DNA of 64,000 bases, taken from positions 13,369 through 77,368 of the forward strand of contig CAJUHX010000004.1 in the NCBI GenBank assembly GCA_910586455.1. The letters run 5' to 3'. Each line of letters begins with the position of its first letter. Position 1 is the first letter of the stretch. The DNA comes from an uncultured Muribaculaceae bacterium (GTDB taxonomy: Bacteria; Bacteroidota; Bacteroidia; Bacteroidales; Muribaculaceae). The notes beneath the pieces are model-generated. The model did no database searches. It was not told the DNA's origin and saw only the letters and a program-made list of their open reading frames with translations. Shown here in pieces: positions 24,964 to 33,800 of this stretch. A program made the position numbers and the translations under genes.

Positions 24964-26496
24964 TTAATAGCCGGGATTCTGCTTTACATTGGGGTTGGTG
25001 TCGAGCACATCCTGCGGTATGGGCAGAAGGTAACTATTGCGGGTGTAGGGAACCGCTATGGGCAGACGGCCGGAGTCGTTTTTCTGTGCGGCGGCCATAA
25101 CGCTTTCAACCAGGTCGAGGCGCACCAGGTCGAACCAGCGTTCGCCCTCGCAGGCAAGCTCCAGACGGCGCTCGTTGACGTAGGCGTTGAACAGGCTTTC
25201 TTTGTTGCTCTTCTCGGCATTGGTCAGTTTGGCTACGTCGGCACGGGTACGGATGCGGTCGATGATGTCTGCGGCGCCGGCAAGGTCAACGTCCTTGCCG
25301 TTGATCAGAGCCTCGGCCTTGAGCAGCAGCAGGTCATCGTAACGCAGGAAGAATACATTGCTGTAGCCCGAACGCACCTTATACATGAATGGATAATTAT
25401 CGCTGGGATAGTAGTTGCTCCAGGCGCATTCGTAGTAAACCACGGTCTGCTCCTTGCGCTTGGTGTCGCCGGCCTTGTCGAATGCGGCAAGCAGGTCGCG
25501 CGAGGGGGTAATCCACTTTGCCCATGAGAACGAGCTGTCCCAGTCCTCAAGACAGCGGCCATACATCCACGAAGCCCAGTTGCCCGAACCTACAGGATAG
25601 TGAACCTCAAGAATAGATTCCACACTGTTGGTATGGAGCGGAGTGGCGGTGAAACCGTCTTTCACCGGACCGTCGATATTGAACAGGTCGCCGTATTCGG
25701 GGCAGAGGTCATAGCCGGCGGCTGCGAGCTCGTCGACATACTTTATCACCTTGCTGTAGTCGCGCACGGGCTTTTCGGCATATACCTTGGCCAGGAGGGC
25801 ACGGGCTACGTCCTTGCTGAAGATAGTTTTGTCGCCGTTGCCTTCGGGAGCATACTGGTATGCGTCCTCCAGGTCCTTGAGAATATATTTGTAAGCATCG
25901 GCCTCGGTGTTCTGTGCCGGGAAGTAGCTTTCGTACGACTCGGTGATGTTCTCCGAGGTAATGTCCCGGGGTATGGTGGTGATGATAGGTATATTACCCC
26001 ACATGCGTACCATGCGGAACCAGATGAAAGCGCGCAGAATCTCAGCCTGGGCACGCATGGTGTTGACCTCGGCGCTGCTGAGGCTGCCGTCGCCCACCTT
26101 TTCCACACTGATTATGAATTTGGTGCACTTGGCTGCCTGGAGCATGTAGTAGTTCCAGTCGCGGTTCACACACAGGGTGGTGCCGTTGAGGTCGTTGGTG
26201 GCGGGGTCGACAACCTCCGAGCCGGTAGTGCCGGCGTATGCGTTGTCGGAGTGCACGTCGCCTATGAGCAGCCAGTCGAGCTGCAGCTGGTTCTGGTTGC
26301 CGCGGAAGTCCTCGTAGAGGGCGGTCAGGGCACTTTCGGCGTCGGCGCGGTTCTTGTAAACCACCTCATCGACGTTGTTGTCGATAACGCCTTCAGTTAC
26401 GTCGGAGTAGTCGCTCACAGGCTCGTAATCGAGTCCGCATCCGGTGGCGAGCATCGACAGAGCCACAAGACCACTGAAGAAATATTTAGTTTTCAT
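24964..26496 (-). CDS. SusD/RagB-family glycan-binding lipoprotein
   Basis: The 510-residue protein starts MKTKYFFSGLVALSMLATGC, a lipoprotein signal. It has the SusD helical TPR scaffold with RADAESALTALYEDFRG, the LRAFIWFRMVRMWGNIPII segment diagnostic of SusD, and the C-terminal VNERRLELACEGERWFDLVR motif. SusD proteins form the lid over the SusC channel and bind the target polysaccharide. The SusC gene lies 26 bases upstream and the two are certainly co-transcribed. Confidence 0.95.
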   Translation of the reverse strand: MKTKYFFSGLVALSMLATGCGLDYEPVSDYSDVTEGVIDNNVDEVVYKNRADAESALTALYEDFRGNQNQLQLDWLLIGDVHSDNAYAGTTGSEVVDPATNDLNGTTLCVNRDWNYYMLQAAKCTKFIISVEKVGDGSLSSAEVNTMRAQAEILRAFIWFRMVRMWGNIPIITTIPRDITSENITESYESYFPAQNTEADAYKYILKDLEDAYQYAPEGNGDKTIFSKDVARALLAKVYAEKPVRDYSKVIKYVDELAAAGYDLCPEYGDLFNIDGPVKDGFTATPLHTNSVESILEVHYPVGSGNWASWMYGRCLEDWDSSFSWAKWITPSRDLLAAFDKAGDTKRKEQTVVYYECAWSNYYPSDNYPFMYKVRSGYSNVFFLRYDDLLLLKAEALINGKDVDLAGAADIIDRIRTRADVAKLTNAEKSNKESLFNAYVNERRLELACEGERWFDLVRLDLVESVMAAAQKNDSGRLPIAVPYTRNSYLLPIPQDVLDTNPNVKQNPGY

Positions 26497-26522
26497 ATCT
26501 GTTTCGTTGGATGTTTATGGGA

Positions 26523-29492
26523 TTAGAAATCGATGTTCACACCGAATACAAAGCTCTTGCAGTGAGGATAAGTACCCCAGTCAATGCCCTGTACGTGGCC
26601 GTTGTTGCCCCACTGGTTTACTTCGGGGTCCATGCCGGAGTAGTGGGTGAAGGTCACCAGGTTCGAGGCGGTGAAGTAAGGCTGGATGCGGGTGATGCCG
26701 GCTTTCTTCATCCACTTGCCGCGGATATCGTAGCTGAGCGATATATCCTTGATGCGGATATAGCTGCCGTCTTCGATAAAGTAAGTACTGTTACGCATAT
26801 TCCAGTTGGCCTTGGGCATATCGGTAATCTGGCCGGGTATCTGCCAGCGGTCGAGTACCTTGGTGGTCTGGTTCTTGCCGTCGTACATGCCTTCGGTTTC
26901 CATACGCGAGGCATTGAAGATGTCGTTGCCGTACGAGCCCTGCAGGAAGATACTGAGGCTAAAGCCCTTGTAGGCAAAGGTGTTGGTCATGCCGAAAGTA
27001 AAATCGGGGTTGGGGTCGCCGATGAATGTACGGTCCGACGAGCTGATGCGGCCGTCGCCGTTGATGTCCTCGTAAATCATCAGACCGGTTTCGGGGTCGA
27101 CACCGTTGGCCACGTAGCCGTAGAAGCCACCCAGAGCGCGGCCCGGTTCGTTGCGAACCACGGCTTCATTGACTGTTTCGGATGTAACGGCGTCGAGGTA
27201 AACCTTCTGAAGCTCGAGCTTGGTGAGTTTGTTTTTATTGAACGACATGTTCAGATTGGTGGTCCATTCGAATTCGCCCACAAAGTTGTGCGAGGTGATA
27301 CCGAATTCAAAACCCTGGTTGGTCATCTCGCCTTCGTTACGCTGTATAGAGCTTGCAGCGGCCGAACCCGAGGGAAGCGATACCCACATAAGCATGTCGG
27401 TGGTCTTTTTGTAGTACCAGTCGGCAGCAAATTCAATGCGGTTGTTCAGCACCGAAAGGTCAACGCCCACACCGGTCTGGTAAGTGGTTTCCCAGGTAAG
27501 GTCGCGTGTACGCAGGTTGGCCTGTGTGATGGTGGGCACGGCGGTAGCGTTGCCGTCCTCGAACCAGGGCACACGGTTGATGTTGTAGCGCTGCAGGTAA
27601 GCGTAGTCGCCCACGCCGTCCTGGTTACCGGTCATACCCCAGCCGGCACGCAATTTGAGGTCGCTGAGCCAGGTCTGGTCCTGAAGCCACTTTTCCTGCG
27701 AGATACGCCATGCGGCCGAAGCCGAGGGGAATACCTTCCAGCGATGGTCGGGGTGGAGCTTCGACGAGCCGTCGTAACGTACGTTGGCGCTCACCAGGTA
27801 CTTGGAGTCGAAGTTGTAGCTTACACGGCCAAGATAAGAGAATATACCCCACTGCGATGCAGCCGAGCCGGTGTCGGTCCAGCTGATTTTGTTGGCGGCG
27901 TTCAGAGTTTCGACTTTGCCATTGCGATAGTACTGGCCGTGAATCCAGTTGTTGGAGTAGTTCGAGTCGGTCCACGATGTACCGGCCATAATCTGCAGGT
28001 TGTTCTTGCCGAAGGTCAGGTTGTAGTTGGCTACGTTATCCCAGGTGAGGACAGTGTTCTGATTGCGGCCGTCATAGCCTTCACCGCCCTGCTCACGGCC
28101 ACGGGTGGTAAGTTCGGGGTCGAGGAACGAGGTATCCCAGCCGTGACGGCGGTCCATGGTAAACTTACTGGAGAAGGTCAGACCCTTGTAGATGTCGAAC
28201 AGAAGTTCGCCCGATGCAATGAGGCGGTTCTCACGCGAGCGGTTGCTCTGCTGGCGGGCTTCGTTCTCAAGCGGGCTCTGCATGTTCAGACCGTAGAAGT
28301 TGTTGTAGAAACGGTCGGGATGCTCTGGATCCCAGATCGGGGCATAGGTCGGAGTATTGATTACAGCCAGGATTACACCGCCGCGGTTACCTACGGTACC
28401 CATGGCACCGCCGCCGTTCGACGTGTAGTCGGAGTACACAATGTTAGCCTTTGCGGTAAGCCACTTGCGCAGCTTGCCTTCCACATTGGCGCGGAAGTTG
28501 AAGCGCTGGAAGAACGAGCTCTTGAGAATACCCTGGTCGCGCTGGTAGCCACCCGACAGATAGTAGCTGATTTTGTCGGTGCTCTGCGACACAGCCAGCT
28601 GATAGGTCTGAGTGTTGCCGGTGCGGTAAGTTTCGTCGAACCAGTCGGTCTGGTCGGTGAGTCCGTCGGGCAGTTTCACAAGGCCTATTTCATCCATCAG
28701 CTCCTTGTACTGTGCGGCATTAAGCACCTCCATCTTCTTGGCCACGCGGGTAAAACCGCCCTGTACGTTCAGCGATATCCTGGCATCGCTGCTGCGGCCC
28801 TGCTTGGTAGTGATAATCACAACACCGTTGGCACCGCGCGAACCATAGATAGCAGCCGACGAGGCGTCCTTGAGAATCTGCATGCTTTCGATATCGCTCG
28901 GCGAAAGGAAGCTTACATTATCCACAGGCACACCGTCAACTACATACAGAGGTTCGTTCGAACCGTTGAACGAGGTGGTACCGCGCACACGTACAGTCAT
29001 GCCGCCGCCGGGAGCGCCGGTGGGCTGCTGTACCGACACACCGGCTGCCTTGCCCTGAATAGCCTGGGCAGCCGACACAATGGGGCGGTTAGCAAGAGCT
29101 TCCTCGCCTACGGTCGAAACCGCAGTGGTAAGGTCTTTACGTTTTACCGAACCGTAGCCGATAACCACCACCTCGTCGAGGCTGGTGACATCCTCGGTCA
29201 GGGTCACGTTCATGACCGGTTCGGCGGTGAGTTCGCGGCTCACATAACCTATATAAGAGAAAACAAGGGTTGTGCCTTCGGGCACCTTGATGCTGAACTT
29301 GCCGTCGATGTCGGTGGTTGTGCCGGTACCGGGCCGGTTCTTGATTTCCACGCTTACGCCGATCAGCGGTTCACCCTCGCCATCGACAACTGTTCCTCGC
29401 GTAGTGATGTCGGCTGCCCAGGCAGCCACACTGCCGAGAAGAAGCATTGCCAGGCTCAGGGCCAATGGTAAAAGATTACACTTCTTTTTCAT
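26523..29492 (-). CDS. SusC/RagA-family TonB-linked outer-membrane transporter
   Basis: The 989-residue protein has a signal peptide (MKKKCNLLPLALSLAMLLLG), then the carboxypeptidase-regulatory-like domain (GTVVDGEGEPLIGVSVEI...), a TonB box region DEVVVIGYGSVKRKDLTT and the plug with VRVRGTTSFNGSNEPLYVVD. A large beta-barrel follows, ending in KSFVFGVNIDF. It imports oligosaccharides together with SusD. It is first in the operon, and a -7 box lies about 110 bases upstream. In the predicted beta-1,6-glucan locus its cargo would be beta-1,6-gluco-oligosaccharides. Confidence 0.96.
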   Translation of the reverse strand: MKKKCNLLPLALSLAMLLLGSVAAWAADITTRGTVVDGEGEPLIGVSVEIKNRPGTGTTTDIDGKFSIKVPEGTTLVFSYIGYVSRELTAEPVMNVTLTEDVTSLDEVVVIGYGSVKRKDLTTAVSTVGEEALANRPIVSAAQAIQGKAAGVSVQQPTGAPGGGMTVRVRGTTSFNGSNEPLYVVDGVPVDNVSFLSPSDIESMQILKDASSAAIYGSRGANGVVIITTKQGRSSDARISLNVQGGFTRVAKKMEVLNAAQYKELMDEIGLVKLPDGLTDQTDWFDETYRTGNTQTYQLAVSQSTDKISYYLSGGYQRDQGILKSSFFQRFNFRANVEGKLRKWLTAKANIVYSDYTSNGGGAMGTVGNRGGVILAVINTPTYAPIWDPEHPDRFYNNFYGLNMQSPLENEARQQSNRSRENRLIASGELLFDIYKGLTFSSKFTMDRRHGWDTSFLDPELTTRGREQGGEGYDGRNQNTVLTWDNVANYNLTFGKNNLQIMAGTSWTDSNYSNNWIHGQYYRNGKVETLNAANKISWTDTGSAASQWGIFSYLGRVSYNFDSKYLVSANVRYDGSSKLHPDHRWKVFPSASAAWRISQEKWLQDQTWLSDLKLRAGWGMTGNQDGVGDYAYLQRYNINRVPWFEDGNATAVPTITQANLRTRDLTWETTYQTGVGVDLSVLNNRIEFAADWYYKKTTDMLMWVSLPSGSAAASSIQRNEGEMTNQGFEFGITSHNFVGEFEWTTNLNMSFNKNKLTKLELQKVYLDAVTSETVNEAVVRNEPGRALGGFYGYVANGVDPETGLMIYEDINGDGRISSSDRTFIGDPNPDFTFGMTNTFAYKGFSLSIFLQGSYGNDIFNASRMETEGMYDGKNQTTKVLDRWQIPGQITDMPKANWNMRNSTYFIEDGSYIRIKDISLSYDIRGKWMKKAGITRIQPYFTASNLVTFTHYSGMDPEVNQWGNNGHVQGIDWGTYPHCKSFVFGVNIDF

Positions 29493-29602
29493 TCGGAGTT
29501 AGTTTTAGGTAATTTATATTATTGTGTTGATTGGTTTTTCAGGTTTCCGAATATGAAATTTGTGCCGGACGGGCATCATTTTTGTGCCTGATTCCGACAA
29601 TG

Positions 29603-29610
29603 CAAAATTA
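29603..29610 (-). promoter_or_regulatory. Bacteroidota -7 box of the glycan-utilization operon
   Basis: Minus-strand TAATTTTG matches TAnnTTTG exactly, about 110 bases upstream of the SusC start, leaving a leader of roughly 100 bases. Confidence 0.6.
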
Positions 29611-29778
29611 GTATTTTTTTTGAAGCTATGTATACATGGGTAAAGTGCCGAAGTAAACTGCAGGTAAGCCATCCGCCACTATAACACAGCGCTTTAGCCC
29701 ATAACTTCCGTTAACAAAAAGTAAGGCAAAATATATGCAGAAGTATTAAAAAATGTAGTCAGAAACAAGAATTGTATC

Positions 29779-29800
29779 CCCCCGTCGTCCTCGACGGGGG
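29779..29800. repeat. GC-rich hairpin upstream of the SusC promoter
   Basis: CCCCCGTCG at 29779-29787 pairs perfectly with 29792-29800 around a 4-base loop, in an otherwise AT-rich stretch. No T-run follows on either strand, so it is not a classic terminator. Confidence 0.5.
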
Positions 29801-29956
29801 ACGTCGACGTTGTAACAATTTTTCCGTTCTGTAGCGCATGCACTTATCAGCTGTCACTACTTTCCTACGCCAAAATAACCTATGGGGCTATGGCGGGCTA
29901 TGGACTATGGTTTCTTATAAGAATCGTAATAACAGCATGAGGCGGTAAAACTTCAA

Positions 29957-30085
29957 TCAGTCCGCAGACTTTATTTCACAGGCGATTCCATGCCTTCTCG
30001 AACTCATCATTCGATATAATTTGAACTCACCGTCAATCTCCGCACAAAACACATTGCCAATTCGTGTAACTATTCTTTTTGACAT
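29957..30085 (-). pseudogene. Truncated 5' remnant of a small Bacteroidales protein gene
   Basis: A 42-codon minus-strand frame begins at 30085 with MSKRIVTRIGNVFCAEIDGE and then runs into unrelated residues and a stop. From memory, this N-terminus is that of a longer (about 150-residue) Bacteroidales protein of unknown function seen near toxin loci; here only the first ~24 residues remain. In another frame, the same stretch reads NDEFEKAWNRL then a stop, which looks like the 3' end of a second, different gene. The pattern suggests a deletion junction between two genes. It lies 15 bases past the candidate immunity gene and may be a decayed immunity cassette. Confidence 0.4.
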
Positions 30086-30100
30086 AAAATTTTGCGATAA

Positions 30101-30886
30101 TTATATTTTCATCTTCCGGTACCGCCAGTTGCGGAAACGGAATCTGGCTATCTCCCATTTCTCCCGCAGTCGCAGATGCAGCTGCAGTTCCAGCTCGCCG
30201 GCAGGGACAGGCACCAGATGGGCCTCGTTCAGTTTTACAACTTTCGGTAGAGCCGAATTCGCCCGAACTTTCGCCATAAACTTATCGCGGTCGCCGAAAC
30301 GGTCCTCCATTTCCGATAGCCATGCGCCTCTCGACTTATCAAAAAAATACTCAAACCTGTCATCGCTGCAATTTGAAATATTCTTTTCAAGCTCCTTTTC
30401 AATAAGCGCCTTTAACTCTGTGTCTTTAAAGAACAGGGCTATCGCAAGGAGCAGCTCAAACGTACTTTTATTAAAAATCAGATTCCGATAATCACAAATT
30501 ATATCTCTGCTCCATTTATTTTTAATTATATCAAACAAGCTATTCAGCTGTATCTCCTTTTGAAACAGAGGATCCACCAATTCGTGTACGGCCGCCTTAA
30601 GCTTTTCAAATTCAAAAAAATGATAGTCAAAATCAAAATGAAATTTTCTTAACAGTCCATACAAATATATCCTTACCGTATGACGCTTCATTTCATCAGA
30701 ATCATCGTACCATAAAGGTAAAATTGTCAAAGCTATATCATACGATTCCCATCTGCTGGAAAACGACAGCCCAATCAGCATTATATCCGCTTTCATCATA
30801 AAAGATGACGGAGTATATTGCTTGAGCATCGGAAACTCCTGAGTCCAGAGTTTCTTTACTTCAGGGTAACTTATTTTTTGTTTCAT
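30101..30886 (-). CDS. Hypothetical protein next to RHS toxin; candidate immunity protein
   Basis: The 261-residue protein has no signal peptide or membrane segment and appears mostly alpha-helical, rich in aromatic and charged residues (YGLLRKFHFDFDYHFFEFEK). The C-terminal end is strongly basic. I do not recognise the family. It starts 13 bases after the RHS stop on the same strand, the usual place for the immunity gene of a polymorphic toxin, and shares the AT-rich composition of the island. A cytoplasmic location would fit protection against a DNA-cutting toxin. It is somewhat long for an immunity protein, so the role stays tentative. Confidence 0.6.
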   Translation of the reverse strand: MKQKISYPEVKKLWTQEFPMLKQYTPSSFMMKADIMLIGLSFSSRWESYDIALTILPLWYDDSDEMKRHTVRIYLYGLLRKFHFDFDYHFFEFEKLKAAVHELVDPLFQKEIQLNSLFDIIKNKWSRDIICDYRNLIFNKSTFELLLAIALFFKDTELKALIEKELEKNISNCSDDRFEYFFDKSRGAWLSEMEDRFGDRDKFMAKVRANSALPKVVKLNEAHLVPVPAGELELQLHLRLREKWEIARFRFRNWRYRKMKI

Positions 30887-30899
30887 TTTAGAATTCTTT

Positions 30900-33800
30900 T
30901 TAAGGTTGAATAATAGGACTAATTTCTATACTCCTCGGCTGAATTTTTATGATTATTGAAGGCGCTGGGACAGAACGTCTATAACGAAACATTTGAGGTG
31001 TATTGTTTAATTTTATTGCCGGTTTATCAGGATATCCAAATTTATAATCATAAATGATTTTATTCTTTGAATCCCACACATCTAAACGATAAGTTTTTAG
31101 TTCATCTTCTGCTTTTTGTCTTACCACCAAGCCTGTATTTTCATAGCTTCCATTTATTTTATTTATATATCTCTCTGTATATGTATGCTTCTTAGTCCCA
31201 GCGACTGCGCCTTTGCCTCCTATACTATTCTCAGCACTCACTCCGGCCCTGATAACAATTGACTCATTGGTATACTTACCAGTCCAAAACTCTCTACCCG
31301 ACAGCGATGCCCGAACTCCACTAAGAAGGCCCGAAGTCACTCCTCCGAAGATAGCTTCTGCAGAACCCTGCATAAGACCATTCAAAAGAGCATATCCAAA
31401 TTTAGACCCTTCGATAAGAGAATTACCAGCTCCTGTAATAAAACCACTTGAAGCGCCATATGCTGCACCATAAATTGCACCTTGATAAAATCCGACAGTC
31501 GCATTTGCAAAAGCTGCAGCATTGGCTGTAAGCATACTTCCGAAACCAACTGCAGTTCCAATGCCAACAGCAGCACCCACTCCACCAGCAACTGCCCCGG
31601 TAAGGAAATAGCTCACGCCTTTAGCAAAATTTTTCCAACCACCTCCAGAGGATTTTATCTCTTTCCAATGTGTCGCAACATTGATAGCACCCGTAACTAC
31701 AGCTGCTACTCCTACTGCCACCCAGAAAAATTCTCCATTTTCATCGACGTAACGCAATGGATTATTCATTACGTATGTAAAGCGGTTATAATTTTGCGAC
31801 CAGTCGGGATTCTGTATATTGGGGTCTGGAGACAGGAAACGTCCAAGCACAGGGTCATATAGACGTGCGTTCATATTTATAAGCCCGAAATCCGTCAGAT
31901 GCTCGTGTCCACAATATCCGCGCCCCAGTAATAGCTCAGGTTCTTCACCTGAATTATACACTTGCTGCGTTTCAGGATTCCTGAGTCTGCCCCACGCATC
32001 ATAACTCAATTCCTGAAGCAATGTATCACCATCATATATATGGGTTATGCTGCCAAGATAATCACGTAGTATATTATAAACCTTACACTCGTTTTCAGCT
32101 TGTAGTCGATGAGGCAAAACCTCCCATTCAATTTCCAAATCCGGTTTTATATATACAGCCAGAGCTCTGTAATAATCTCCACAAAGATATAATCGCTCTT
32201 CAATAAGCGAACCGTTTTTTTCCAATTCATAACATCCACCAAGGTAATATTTCCGTATAGGTTTAATTCCTCTATACAGCATAGATCCCACCCTGTCAAA
32301 CTGTCCGTTGTACTTAAACAGGATATAACTTGAATCATCGCTTATCAAAGAGGGGCGAAAGAATGAAGTATATCCTACCCTCTGCGTTGTAGAAGGAATC
32401 GCATCATTTTCTGTTTCCAAAGAAGTAACCGCATAGGGTTTTGTATCATCGGAATAACTGAAAATCCCCGCATCTGTTTTAGAAGTGATATTACCTTTAA
32501 TATCATACTCAACTTTATCATTTCCAAAAGTTGTGAGTCGATTCATAGTATCGTAGGTAAATCGTTCTGATATATTTCTTCGGTTGTTTCTTCTGGTCAG
32601 CATGTTTCCGGTTGTTGCATCGATTGAATATGAAATATTCTGATACAACTCATTTTGGGAACTTGCATTTTGACCGGATAGCAAACCGAAGTCCGTATAT
32701 TGCCAACTACGGAGTATATCTCCGGTTTGAACCTGCAGCGGCTGTCCAAAATCATTTTCAGACTTTAGCTTATATATCTGTCTGCCATCGGTGAGAGTAA
32801 CTTCGACAAGCGTTCCATTCGAATAATTATATTTCTCGGTTGTAAGAACGCCCCTATGAGATGTATATTCAATCGATGAAATATTACCATTGTCATAAGT
32901 GTAAGCTTTCCGAAGCCACACACTATCCAAAGTACTTTCTGTTTCAGAAGAAAGTCGCCCATATTCATCATATATATATTTAGACGAAGTTCTATTGTTT
33001 TCACTTAAAATATCTGTCAGCGCCCCATAACTGTCATATATGTATTCAGTTGAAAATTCCGGTAAAACCTGCTTCAATATTCGGCCATATCGGTCATATT
33101 CGTAGGTGATAGTTTGCTCATTGGCATACGTTGTAGAAGCCAAATTTCCGGCAATATCATATTTATATGAGGTAACACCAAAACTTGGGTCATAAACTCT
33201 TGTTTTTCTACCATAATTATCGTATGAAAATATTGTCGTAACATTTCCAGGAGCAGTTATCTTACTCACTTGCCCATCAGCCTGCAAGGTATATTCTATT
33301 ATGCCCGCAGGGTCAGTTACAGATGTCACATTCCCAACAGCATCATAAGTCGTCGCCCGAAACACTTTGTCGGTTGTCTTAACTATCGTATTGCCGTTAT
33401 AACTCCATGTAGTACGTCGCCCGGACGCTTCCTTTATAGATATAGGACGATCATATTTATCAATGGAATAAACATTCCAGCGTGTGGCACTATTTCCGGT
33501 AAAGGGCAAAGAGACCTTATTGAGTTTACCATACTGGTCATACAACTTATCGATTTTTCTATAAATTCCGTTGAAACTCAATTCTTTTGTACGCACTTCC
33601 CTACCAAGAGCATCGTATATAATGGTTACAGTAGGCTGCCCACTTTTATTTGAAGTGATACTGTATTGTCCGCCCGCCTCGTTAGTCCAACAAAAATGCG
33701 TTGATTCTTCTACTCCATCAGGATAGATGGTCTTTATTTCCCGACCGAACGCATCATACGTCTTTTTTGTAATTCCACCTCTGGCATCCGTTATATTTAT

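Larger units (their letters stand above)
29493..29956. other. Upstream region of the SusC operon
   Basis: No supported gene. It carries the SusC operon promoter (29603-29610) and a GC-rich hairpin (29779-29800). Base composition shifts to AT-rich here, marking the border of the toxin island to the right. Confidence 0.5.

Noticed and set aside
26511..29471. Long open frame (986 codons) on the plus strand opposite SusC
   Set aside because: It mirrors the GC-biased codon pattern of the real SusC gene, has no domains, and SusC has full family features.
30021..30491. 156-codon plus-strand frame opposite the candidate immunity gene
   Set aside because: Low-complexity Ser/Arg/Phe-rich composition with no domains; likely an antisense artefact.
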